Positions 1 to 5,400 of a stretch of 5,498 nucleotides of DNA are shown in pieces. How positions within the stretch are numbered: position 1 is the stretch's first letter; each line of letters begins with the position of its first letter. Made by a program: the position numbers and the translations under genes. The notes beneath the pieces are model-generated. The model made no database searches and had not been told where the DNA came from. It was given only the letters and a program-made list of their open reading frames with translations. This stretch comes from Pseudomonadota bacterium (GTDB lineage Bacteria; Pseudomonadota; Alphaproteobacteria; Sphingomonadales; Sphingomonadaceae), in the NCBI GenBank assembly GCA_023427285.1, contig JAEZBH010000456.1:1-5498 (forward strand), read 5' to 3'.

Positions 1-41
1 TTGGATAGACGCGGTTACTCCTTAAAATCATTCAATGATGA

Positions 42-149
42 ATAGGGCCGCGCATTTGCTTGCACTGTGGGTACATGCCGGGTGCGGCCCAATCCTGTCT
101 CGCTTTCAGAATCCAGCGCGCGCGACAGCCTGAACAGGCTCGGCCCTAT
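42..149. repeat. Nested inverted repeats in the amn downstream region
   Basis: Bases 1-210 hold no convincing gene but are rich in complementary segments. ATAGGGCCG (42-50) is a perfect 9-bp inverted match to CGGCCCTAT (141-149). The same GGGCCGC (45-51) also matches GCGGCCC (84-90) perfectly, so the two pairings exclude each other. Inside lie CTGTC-T-CGC (95-103) against GCG-C-GACAG (120-128), with one mismatch, and the tight palindrome AGCCTG-AA-CAGGCT (127-140). Further towards amn, GGGAAT (151-156) pairs with ATTCCC (192-197) around an inner TGCAGG/CCTGCA stem. Neither strand shows a clean U-tract. The region may be the amn 3' UTR and termination zone, or a structured RNA running off the left edge. 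Strand and function are unknown. Confidence 0.4.
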
Positions 150-210
150 AGGGAATGGGAGGTGCAGGGGGGGCAAGTCCCTCCTGCAAAAATTCCCAAA
201 AGAATAATCC

Positions 211-1695
211 TCACCGGAACGGCGGTTCGTCGAAGCTGCGCAGTTTGCGGGAGTGCAGGCCGTCGATCTCGCCGCGCAGCAGGCCGATGGTTTTGAGGCC
301 GATGGCGAGGTGTTCGCCGATGGCGCGTTCATAGAAGGCGTTGGCGCTGCCGGGCAGTTTGATCTCGCCGTGGAGCGGTTTGTCTGACACGCACAGGAGC
401 GTGCCGTAGGGCACGCGCAGACGGAAGCCCTGCGCGGCGATGGTGCCGCTTTCCATGTCGATGGCGATGGCGCGGGACAGGTTGATGAGACGCCGTTCCT
501 GCGCCCAGCGCAATTCCCAGTTGCGGTCATCGTTGGTGACGATGGTGCCGGTGCGCAGCCGCTGCTTGAGTTCCGCGCCGTATTCCCCGGTGACGGCGGC
601 GGCGGCCTCCTGAAGCGCGGTCTGGATTTCGGCCAGCGCGGGCAGGGGGATGTGGGGCGGCACGATGTCATCGAGAATGTTGTCGAGCCTGAGGTAGGCG
701 TGGGCGAGCACATAGTCGCCGATGCGCTGGGAGGCGCGCAGGCCGCCGCAGTGGCCGACCATCAGCCAGCAGTGCGGGCGCAGCACGGCCAGATGATCGG
801 TGATGGTTTTGGCGTTGGAGGGGCCAACGCCGATGTTCACCAGCGTGACGCCCTGATTGCCTTCCGTCAGCAGATGATAGGCGGGCATCTGGTGCCGACG
901 CCACGGCGCGGCGGCAATGCGCTCGAAGGCGTTCTCCGGCACCTCGCCGCGTTCGATGCGCACGCCGCCCGAGGCGATGAGGGCGGTGTAGGGGCTGTCG
1001 TCCTTCGTCAGCTCGGCAATGGCCCAGCGAATGAATTCGTCGACGTAGCGGTGGTAGTTGGTGAACAGAATCCACGGCTGCACGGCGCGCCAGTCCGTGC
1101 CGGTGTAGTGAACGAGGCGCTTGAGTGAGTAATCGATGCGCAGTGCATCGAACAGCGCCAGTGGGCGCGGCACGTCGGGCGGGGCGCTCCACAGGCCATC
1201 GGGCACGTCATCCGTCACCTGCGCCAGCGCGGTCGTTGGGAACCAGCGGGCAAGTTCGGCAGGCGGTATGCTGCCCGCCATCAGTTCGTCGCCCCCCTCC
1301 AGAACGAAGGGGTACGGAATTTCCTGCGTGCCCGGCAGCACTTCGATGATTGCGCCGTAATCCGCCACCAGCAGGCTCAGCTGCTCAACCAGATAGGGCC
1401 GGAACGCCTCGGGCTGGGTGATGGACGTGGCGTAGATGCCGGGGGTCTGGAACTTGGCGAAGGCGCGCGGGCCTGGCGGGCGCAGCGTGCCGCCGGGGTA
1501 GGTGACGCGCAAGATGGGGTAGCAGAAGCCTTGCCGTTCCTCGGGCGTTGGCGGCTGGCCGGTGCGCACGAAGCGCTCCAGCGCGGCGCGCAAGGCGTCA
1601 ACTGCCGATGCGTGCAGGGCCGCCAGCGCCGTCACCGCCTCGTCTGGCGTCAGGGACGACGTTGTGGCAGCGGGCTCGAATTCGGCCATATCCAT
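211..1695 (-). CDS. amn: AMP nucleosidase
   Basis: Cytoplasmic enzyme that hydrolyses the N-glycosidic bond of AMP to adenine and ribose 5-phosphate, regulating the adenylate pool and purine salvage. The 494-residue product is close to the 484 of E. coli Amn. The N-terminal half is the AMP-nucleosidase-specific domain (about residues 20-190), followed by the family stretch FTNYHRYVDEFIRWA (211-225). The C-terminal half is a nucleoside-phosphorylase-fold domain with NIGVGPSNAKTITDHL (287-302), GHCGGLR (314-320), IDMESGTIA (412-420) and CVSDKPLHGE (435-444); Asp438 is the presumed catalytic acid. The frame stays open upstream to 1803, but I chose the ATG at 1693-1695. It has GGAGG at 1706-1710, ten bases away, and the upstream residues do not resemble the family. 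A second ATG two codons in (1687-1689) is possible. The gene stands alone, with no clear promoter. The function call is firm. Confidence 0.96.
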   Translation of the reverse strand: MDMAEFEPAATTSSLTPDEAVTALAALHASAVDALRAALERFVRTGQPPTPEERQGFCYPILRVTYPGGTLRPPGPRAFAKFQTPGIYATSITQPEAFRPYLVEQLSLLVADYGAIIEVLPGTQEIPYPFVLEGGDELMAGSIPPAELARWFPTTALAQVTDDVPDGLWSAPPDVPRPLALFDALRIDYSLKRLVHYTGTDWRAVQPWILFTNYHRYVDEFIRWAIAELTKDDSPYTALIASGGVRIERGEVPENAFERIAAAPWRRHQMPAYHLLTEGNQGVTLVNIGVGPSNAKTITDHLAVLRPHCWLMVGHCGGLRASQRIGDYVLAHAYLRLDNILDDIVPPHIPLPALAEIQTALQEAAAAVTGEYGAELKQRLRTGTIVTNDDRNWELRWAQERRLINLSRAIAIDMESGTIAAQGFRLRVPYGTLLCVSDKPLHGEIKLPGSANAFYERAIGEHLAIGLKTIGLLRGEIDGLHSRKLRSFDEPPFR

Positions 1696-2294
1696 GGGGG
1701 ATCTGCCTCCGGTTGTTGACGGGGAGAGGTCGCTGCAATTGACCGTATCACCAGGGCCGGGGGCCGCCAAGGTCACCGGAAAAGCACAGTTGGTGCAAAA
1801 CAATCACTCTGGCGATGAGCTGTCAGGTGTGACGGTTTGACCCATGTGGTTCTGCGCGATAAGTTATTCCAGACCGGCAAGGAAATGACCGGACGTGCCC
1901 AACGAGGCAAGGCTGATGATCAGGGGGACTGCATGGACCATATCCTGCATTCACGACCGTTCTGTTTTGCGGGAACGCCTGTTCCCGCCACAGTTTTGGC
2001 ACCTGACACGCCCCTTATAAGCCGCTGATCCTTGGCAGGGTCATTCAAGCATATCGTGGACACGCTATCGGAGCAGGTGGTGCGCAGGCATCGCAACACC
2101 GCATCTGTCGGCGCTGGTATGGCGTGTGTCGGAACAGTGTCGGCATGGCTGCGGCGGCGCGCTCCGGGCGGCGCATCGTCCCGTTTGCCGTTTGTCTCCG
2201 GCCTGTGCGGCAGGAAGGGTTACCTGAACCTCTGAACTTCCGGGGGGAGGGGGTTCCGGGTGGCTAGGTCAGCTCTGGCAACCCGGAAAAGCAA
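1696..2294. other. Long intergenic stretch without a convincing gene
   Basis: The open frames at 1837-2028 and 2032-2235 on the plus strand have no good ribosome binding site. Their products are low-complexity or unfamiliar and show no domain, so I do not call them. The minus strand from 1711 upwards should contain the amn promoter and leader, but no hexamer pair stands out. A TTATAA sequence at 2015-2020 on the plus strand could be a -10 element, without a good -35 at 17 bp. The right end runs into a set of hairpins and a terminator, listed separately. Confidence 0.5.
1969..1988. repeat. Perfect 8-bp hairpin with GAAC-N4-GTTC core
   Basis: GCGGGAAC (1969-1976) and GTTCCCGC (1981-1988) are perfect inverted repeats around the four-base loop GCCT. 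The plus-strand sequence after it (CCACAGTTTTGG) has only four T residues and begins four bases past the stem, so this is a poor terminator. The symmetry would suit a dimeric repressor site upstream of amn (about 270 bp from its start) or the 5' hairpin of a plus-strand transcript. The core resembles the LexA box of Gram-positive bacteria, but Alphaproteobacteria use a different box, so I assign no regulator. Confidence 0.45.
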
Positions 2295-2333
2295 GGGCCG
2301 CCGGTGACCGGGGTCACCGACGGCCCTTTTTTT
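2234..2333 (+). ncRNA. Candidate small RNA ending in an intrinsic terminator
   Basis: Three hairpins follow one another on the plus strand. GAACTTCC (2234-2241) can pair with GGGGGTTC (2249-2256), using two G-U pairs. TTCCGGGT (2254-2261) pairs perfectly with ACCCGGAA (2281-2288), extended by GCTAG/CTGGC (2263-2267 with 2275-2279) around loop GTCAGCT. A strong terminator at 2295-2333 ends the unit. The first two hairpins share bases 2254-2256, so they compete at that edge. No plus-strand gene lies upstream and sodB is convergent, so a free-standing small RNA is the simplest reading. The 5' end is not determined and could lie as far left as about 2020. I checked by eye for signatures of tmRNA, RNase P RNA, SRP RNA and common riboswitches and saw none. 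The alternative is a bidirectional terminator serving sodB. Confidence 0.35.
2295..2333 (+). terminator. Strong Rho-independent terminator
   Basis: GGGCCG-C-CGGTGAC pairs with GTCACCG-A-CGGCCC around the loop CGGG, with one C/A mismatch, and is followed directly by seven T residues (2327-2333). This is the best intrinsic terminator in the window and is oriented for plus-strand transcription. Read from the minus strand the tail is TTGCTTTTCC, weaker but possibly usable, so it could also back up termination of sodB, whose stop lies about 120 bases away. Confidence 0.85.
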
Positions 2334-2356
2334 GCCTGCGCTGGAGCGACTTTCGA

Positions 2357-2374
2357 GCAAAGCGTATGCTTTGC
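2357..2374. repeat. Perfect 7-bp hairpin between terminators
   Basis: GCAAAGC (2357-2363) and GCTTTGC (2368-2374) are perfectly complementary around GTAT. The plus-strand sequence after it is GTTTAAG, a short weak T-run. It sits in the 3' region between sodB and the orphan terminator and probably contributes to 3'-end structure of either transcript. Confidence 0.45.
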
Positions 2375-2389
2375 GTTTAAGAAAGCGCG

Positions 2390-2451
2390 ACCAACAAAGG
2401 GATTAGAGCGGGCGGCCTGCTTGTCGAGCTGGCCGCAAACCGCGCTAATCC
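2390..2451 (-). terminator. Large hairpin just after the sodB stop, probable sodB terminator
   Basis: On the minus strand the stem begins four bases after the sodB stop codon. GGATTAG-x-GCGG (2400-2411) matches CCGC-x-CTAATCC (2440-2451) with one mismatch. An inner GCGGCC/GGCCGC stem encloses a 13-base loop, with a 3-base bulge on one side. The minus-strand sequence that follows is CTTTGTTGG, a T-rich but interrupted tail. The position fits a terminator or RNase-resistant 3' end for sodB, but the tail is imperfect. Confidence 0.5.
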
Positions 2452-2454
2452 TGA

Positions 2455-3057
2455 TTAGGAAGCGGCAGCCAGGTTCTGGGCCACGAAGTCCCAGTTCACC
2501 AGATGGTCAAGGAACGCCTGCACGAAGTCCGGGCGGCGGTTCTGGTAGTCGAGGTAATAGGCGTGCTCCCACACGTCGACGGTGAGCAGGGCGGTCAAGC
2601 CATGCGCCATCGGCAGGTCGGCGTTGCCGGTCTTGATGATCCTGAGCTTGCCGTTGTCCAGCACCAGCCATGCCCAGCCGGAGCCGAACTGGGTGGTGGC
2701 GGCAGCCTTGAACTCTTCAGCGAACTTTTCGTAGCCGCCCAGGTCTTCATCGAGGCGGGCCAGCATTGCGCCGGTCGGCTTGCCGCCGCCGTTCGGCGTC
2801 ATGCAGTTCCAGAAGAAGGTGTGGTTCCACACCTGCGCGGCGTTGTTGAAGATGCCGACCTTGGAGGCGTCGCCAGCCGAAGCCATGATGACTTCTTCAA
2901 GCGTCTTGTTTTCCAGATCGGTGCCTTTGATCAGGTTGTTCAGGTTCGTCACGTAAGCAGCGTGGTGCTTGTCGTGGTGGAAGCTGAAGGTCTGGGCCGA
3001 CATGTACGGCTCAAGGGCATCGGCTGCGTACGGCAGATCGGGAAGCGTGAATGCCAT
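2455..3057 (-). CDS. sodB: Superoxide dismutase, iron type
   Basis: Converts superoxide to oxygen and hydrogen peroxide in the cytoplasm; no signal peptide is present. The 200 residues cover the whole Fe/Mn-SOD family length. The helical hairpin domain carries FSFHHDKHHAAYV (24-36) with ligand His27, and AAQVWNHTFFW (73-83) with His79. The alpha/beta domain carries FGSGWAWLV (124-132) and the signature DVWEHAYY (161-168) with ligands Asp161 and His165. Gln75 in the AQVWNH motif and Ala146, where Mn enzymes have Gln, place it with the Fe class, although such enzymes can be cambialistic. The start at 3057 has GGAGGAG at 3066-3072, eight bases upstream. It lies 162 bases downstream of pspF on the same strand but appears to have its own leader and promoter, and a hairpin follows its stop. 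Confidence 0.97.
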   Translation of the reverse strand: MAFTLPDLPYAADALEPYMSAQTFSFHHDKHHAAYVTNLNNLIKGTDLENKTLEEVIMASAGDASKVGIFNNAAQVWNHTFFWNCMTPNGGGKPTGAMLARLDEDLGGYEKFAEEFKAAATTQFGSGWAWLVLDNGKLRIIKTGNADLPMAHGLTALLTVDVWEHAYYLDYQNRRPDFVQAFLDHLVNWDFVAQNLAAAS

Positions 3058-3098
3058 GGGGTGATCTCCTCCGGGTGTATGGCGAATGTGTCAGAGAG

Positions 3099-3127
3099 TA
3101 ATTAGGCAGTGGGGATGACAAGGGCAA
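3099..3127 (-). promoter_or_regulatory. Possible sodB promoter
   Basis: On the minus strand TTGCCC (3122-3127) and TAATTA (3099-3104) are exactly 17 bases apart and lie about 45 bases upstream of the sodB start. The -35 matches the sigma-70 consensus at four of six positions but the -10 is poor. Position and spacing are the main support; alphaproteobacterial housekeeping promoters are often this loose. I saw no convincing Fur-like palindrome beside it. Confidence 0.3.
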
Positions 3128-3197
3128 CTGGTGGCGAAACGACTTGTCATGATTTTTCCCAAACGCTTCGGGTGCGGTCTGGCTGCGTCGAGGGCAG

Positions 3198-3218
3198 TCT
3201 AAAGCAGGCCCTGCCTGC
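3198..3218 (-). terminator. Short hairpin at the pspF stop, weak terminator
   Basis: One base after the pspF stop codon the minus strand reads GCAGGC-AGG-GCCTGC followed by TTTAGA, a perfect 6-bp stem with a short T-run. It may terminate pspF before the sodB promoter, though a three-T tail is marginal. Confidence 0.4.
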
Positions 3219-3245
3219 CTTATTGGTTCAGCAGGCCCTGCCTGC
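3203..3245. repeat. 16-bp direct repeat flanking the pspF stop codon
   Basis: AGCAGGCCCTGCCTGC occurs exactly at 3203-3218 and again at 3230-3245, 27 bases apart. The right copy encodes the PspF C-terminal residues RQGLL; the left copy lies just after the stop and forms the hairpin listed above. Each copy is itself self-complementary, so the two can also pair with each other. The similarity does not extend beyond the 16 bases. Confidence 0.8.
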
Positions 3246-4263
3246 GGAGCGCGTGCCGTAATTGATCGTAGGTCAGCCCCAGCGCGCTGGCGGCCTCGCG
3301 CTGGTTGTAGCGGGCGCGCGCCAGGGCCGCTTGCAGCAACTCCCGCTCATAGGCGGCAACAGCGGCGCGCAGATCGCTGACGGGTTCGGCGGCTTCGGCA
3401 GCGGGGGTGCGCGGCGCGGGAGCCTGTGCGGGCGCTGAAGCTGCGGCCTCCTTCGGCGCATCCGGGCGCGGGAGGGGCTTTGGCCGCCACGGCGAGGCGA
3501 AGGGGTCGAGCACCAGCCGATCGATGGGGCTGTCAGGGTCGCCCCAACGGTAAACGGCGCGCTCAACGGTGTTCTTCAACTCGCGCACGTTGCCGGGCCA
3601 CGGGTGGTTGCACAGCTGGTCCATGCAGGCCGCGCTGAAGCCGGGGAAGGTGTCCCAGCCCATTTCCACCGCCATGCGCTGGCCGAAATGGAGGGCAAGC
3701 ACGGGAATGTCCTCCTGCCGGTGGCGCAGCGGCGGCAGGGTGATGACATCAAACGACAGGCGATCGAGCAGGTCGGCGCGGAAGCGGCCCTCCTCGGCAA
3801 GGCGGGGCAGGTCCTCGTTGGTTGCCCCCACCACCCGCACATCCACCTCGATGGAGCGGCTGGCGCCGATGCGCTGCAACTGGCCGTATTCGATCACGCG
3901 CAGCAGCTTCTCCTGCGCCTGGCTTGAGAGGGTGGCGATCTCATCGAGAAACAGGGTGCCGCCGTCCGCTTCCTCGAAGCGGCCCGCCCTAGCCTTGGTC
4001 GCGCCGGTGAACGCGCCTGCCTCGTGGCCGAACAGTTCGGCATCGATCAGCGTCTCGGGCAGCGTGGCGCAGTTCAGTTGCACCAACGGTCCGTCCCAGC
4101 GGCGGGAGAGGCGGTGCAGGCGCTCGGCGATCAGCTCCTTGCCGGTGCCGCGCTCACCGATCACCAGAACCGAGCGATTGAGCGGCGCAATCATCGAGAC
4201 GCGATCCAGCGCATCCAGAAACGGGCCGGACTGGCCAACGAGGCGAGGGGTCTCGATTATCAT
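3220..4263 (-). CDS. pspF: Phage shock operon sigma-54 activator PspF
   Basis: Enhancer-binding AAA+ ATPase that remodels sigma-54 RNA polymerase at the psp promoter. It has no receiver or sensor domain; in E. coli it is held inactive by PspA. From the ATG the product has 347 residues: Walker A GERGTGKE (36-43), Trp56 (the PspA-contact residue in E. coli), switch Asn64, the sigma-54-contacting GAFTGA loop (83-88), Walker B GGTLFLDE ending Asp107-Glu108, and arginine fingers Arg162 and Arg168. All fall at E. coli numbering. An Ala/Pro-rich linker (256-297), longer than in E. coli, leads to a Fis-type helix-turn-helix (318-345). An in-frame TAA only three codons upstream confines the start to TTG at 4269 or ATG at 4263. 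Neither has a Shine-Dalgarno sequence, suggesting deliberately low synthesis. The gene is divergent from the psp operon and probably autorepressed through the binding sites overlapping its start. Confidence 0.95.
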   Translation of the reverse strand: MIIETPRLVGQSGPFLDALDRVSMIAPLNRSVLVIGERGTGKELIAERLHRLSRRWDGPLVQLNCATLPETLIDAELFGHEAGAFTGATKARAGRFEEADGGTLFLDEIATLSSQAQEKLLRVIEYGQLQRIGASRSIEVDVRVVGATNEDLPRLAEEGRFRADLLDRLSFDVITLPPLRHRQEDIPVLALHFGQRMAVEMGWDTFPGFSAACMDQLCNHPWPGNVRELKNTVERAVYRWGDPDSPIDRLVLDPFASPWRPKPLPRPDAPKEAAASAPAQAPAPRTPAAEAAEPVSDLRAAVAAYERELLQAALARARYNQREAASALGLTYDQLRHALRRQGLLNQ

Positions 4264-4300
4264 TGCCAAAAGTTAGCAAAATTCACCAAAGATTGGCAAA
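4263..4300. promoter_or_regulatory. Candidate PspF upstream activating sites
   Basis: Four related blocks, TTGCCAAAA (4263), TTAGCAAAA (4273), TTCACCAAA (4282) and TTGGCAAAC (4293), start 10, 9 and 11 bases apart, all on one face of the helix. The outer two also form the inverted pair TTGCCAA/TTGGCAA. They lie about 75-110 bases upstream of the sigma-54 promoter, the usual enhancer distance, and overlap the pspF start. In E. coli PspF binding to two upstream sites both activates pspA and represses pspF. The exact PspF recognition sequence in this lineage is unknown to me, so the assignment rests on position and pattern. Confidence 0.55.
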
Positions 4301-4325
4301 CATCAAAGCGGGTGGGGAAGGCGTG

Positions 4326-4350
4326 AAAATTTAATATCGTTTATATTCAG
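4326..4350. promoter_or_regulatory. AT-rich island between the enhancer and the sigma-54 promoter
   Basis: This is a sharply AT-rich segment in otherwise GC-rich DNA. It contains AATAT-N5-ATATT (4333-4347) and, on the minus strand, TATAAA (4345-4340), a plausible -10 for pspF. It sits where E. coli has an IHF bend between the enhancer and the promoter, but I find no good IHF consensus. It may therefore be the pspF promoter, a bendable spacer, or both. Confidence 0.35.
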
Positions 4351-4373
4351 GTGCTTATCTGGTGTTCGGCAAG

Positions 4374-4390
4374 TTGGCACGGTTCCTGCT
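4374..4390 (+). promoter_or_regulatory. Sigma-54 promoter of the psp operon
   Basis: TTGGCACGGTTCCTGCT is a near-perfect -24/-12 element. GG (4376-4377) and GC (4388-4389) are ten bases apart, and only the first T of the -12 TTGC is replaced, by C. Transcription should start near 4401, giving a leader of about 87 bases before the first cistron. With pspF divergent upstream and pspA downstream, this is the PspF-controlled operon promoter. Confidence 0.93.
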
Positions 4391-4487
4391 TTTATACCCG
4401 CATAGCAGCTGGGCCAGCCCCTCAAGGGTCAAGCCCGCTGCACCGGGACAAACCGCCCAAGGGCGATGAGAGATAAGGGGAGAGACC

Positions 4488-4661
4488 ATGAACACCAATC
4501 TGAGCAGCGTTATCGCTTCCGTATCGCGTCATCTGGTTTGCGGCGTTGCCGCTCTGGTTGCGGGCGGCCTTGCCCTCAGCATGGCGGCAGGTCCGGTTGA
4601 GGCCAAGGGCCCGCTGCCGGTGAAGGTTCCGGTTGCTTCCAAGATCATCATCGTTCTCTGA
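4488..4661 (+). CDS. Small exported or membrane protein, first cistron of the psp operon
   Basis: I do not recognise this 57-residue protein, and it has no counterpart in the E. coli psp operon. A polar N-terminus with Arg14-His15 is followed by a hydrophobic segment (16-35, LVCGVAALVAGGLALSMAAG). Then PVEA-KG offers a signal-peptidase-I-like cut after Ala39, leaving the 18-residue peptide KGPLPVKVPVASKIIIVL with a very hydrophobic end. It could equally stay as a single membrane helix. Cys18 lies at the start of the hydrophobic stretch, so it is not a lipobox. GGAG at 4479-4482 is five bases before the ATG. The gene is about 87 bases downstream of the predicted sigma-54 start and 65 bases before pspA, so it should be co-induced on membrane stress. 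A role as sensor, PspA/PspB partner or membrane effector is speculation; the coding call rests on the ribosome site, position and composition. Confidence 0.72.
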   Translation: MNTNLSSVIASVSRHLVCGVAALVAGGLALSMAAGPVEAKGPLPVKVPVASKIIIVL

Positions 4662-4726
4662 GCGGGTCGCCAGGCAGGGCCAGAACTCGCATCCGGTGAG
4701 GCGCAAAGATCAAGGAGTTACACAGT

Positions 4727-5392
4727 ATGGGCATTTTTTCGCGGCTGGGAGATATCATCTCCGCGAACATGAACGACATTCTGGACCGGGCTGAAGACCC
4801 GGCCAAGATGATCCGCCTCATCATCATGGAAATGGAAGAAACGCTGGTGGAAGTGCGGGCCTCGGCTGCGCGCACCATCGCCGACCAGAAGGAGGCGCGG
4901 CGCAACCTGCAACGGCTGGATGCGGCGCAGGCTTCCTGGGCGGAAAAGGCGGAACTGGCGCTCTCCAAGGGGCGTGAGGATCTGGCCAAGGCCGCCCTCG
5001 TCGAGAAGCAGAAGCTGGGCCAGATGTGCCTTCAGATCGAGCAGGACATGCACCTTCTAGATGAGGCGCTGCTCAAGCACGAGGAAGACATCCAGAAGCT
5101 TGAAGCCAAGCTGCGCGAGGCGCGGGTGCGCCAGACCTCCATCGTTAATCGGCTGGAGACTCTGGAGAACCGGGCGCGGATGCGCCGCATGATGTCCAGC
5201 CCGCGCATCGACGAAACCTTCCAGCGCTTCGAGATGATGGAGCGCCGGGTGGATCTGGCCGAAGGCCGGGTGGAATCCTACGATCTGGGCCGCACCCGCA
5301 CGCTGGAGGAAGAGTTCGCCGAGCTGAAGGCCAACGATGAGGTCGAAGCCGAACTCGCCGCCCTTAAGGCCAGGGTTGAAGACAAGAAGTAG
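4727..5392 (+). CDS. pspA: Phage shock protein A
   Basis: Peripheral inner-membrane protein of the PspA/IM30 (ESCRT-III-like) family. It inhibits PspF when soluble and forms oligomeric scaffolds that stabilise damaged membranes. The 221 residues match E. coli PspA (222). The N-terminal amphipathic helix MGIFSRLGDIISANMNDILD (1-20) binds lipid and is followed by the conserved EDP motif with Pro25. Nearly all the rest is long charged coiled coil, with family stretches EMEETLVEVRASAAR (about 35-49), KAELALSKGREDLAKAAL and a C-terminal EEFAELKANDEVEAELAALK. AAGGAG at 4712-4717, nine bases before the ATG, is a strong ribosome site, in keeping with PspA being the most abundant Psp product. It is co-transcribed with the small gene before it, and a probable pspB follows 71 bases later across a large hairpin. 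Confidence 0.97.
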   Translation: MGIFSRLGDIISANMNDILDRAEDPAKMIRLIIMEMEETLVEVRASAARTIADQKEARRNLQRLDAAQASWAEKAELALSKGREDLAKAALVEKQKLGQMCLQIEQDMHLLDEALLKHEEDIQKLEAKLREARVRQTSIVNRLETLENRARMRRMMSSPRIDETFQRFEMMERRVDLAEGRVESYDLGRTRTLEEEFAELKANDEVEAELAALKARVEDKK

Positions 5393-5400
5393 GGAGCCAT

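Noticed and set aside
15..210. Possible short minus-strand gene after amn (GGAGGG followed by TTG near 172, ending at 15).
   Set aside because: The start is TTG, too close to the purine run. The frame is the tail of an amn shadow frame and its residues match no known family.
1696..1803. 36-residue N-terminal extension of Amn from a TTG at 1803.
   Set aside because: It lacks a ribosome site, while the ATG at 1695 has GGAGG at correct spacing and gives the family length.
1972..1985. GAAC-N4-GTTC as a LexA/SOS box.
   Set aside because: That form is used in Firmicutes and Actinobacteria; Alphaproteobacteria use a GTTC direct-repeat box, and amn is not a typical SOS gene.
1997..2011. Second sigma-54-like motif, TTGGCAC with GG-N10-GC spacing, in the amn-sodB gap.
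   Set aside because: The -24 half is good but the -12 reads ACGC instead of TTGC, no activator gene or enhancer lies near, and no gene follows. It is probably chance, though it would be upstream of the candidate small RNA.
1837..2235. Two plus-strand open frames of 63 and 67 codons in the intergenic gap.
   Set aside because: There is no convincing ribosome site, no recognisable domain, and they span the hairpins there.
2503..3105. 200-residue plus-strand open frame opposite sodB.
   Set aside because: It is a mirror frame of a GC-rich coding sequence; the minus-strand product is an unmistakable superoxide dismutase with all four metal ligands.
3569..4276. 235-residue plus-strand open frame opposite pspF.
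   Set aside because: Arg/Ser-rich shadow of pspF with no ribosome site or domain.
4300..4372. IHF site between PspF sites and the sigma-54 promoter, as in E. coli.
   Set aside because: No acceptable match to the IHF consensus on either strand; only an AT-rich island is present.
4533..4541. Cys18 of the small psp protein as a lipoprotein lipobox.
   Set aside because: The Cys lies at the beginning of the hydrophobic segment instead of its end, so lipobox geometry is wrong.
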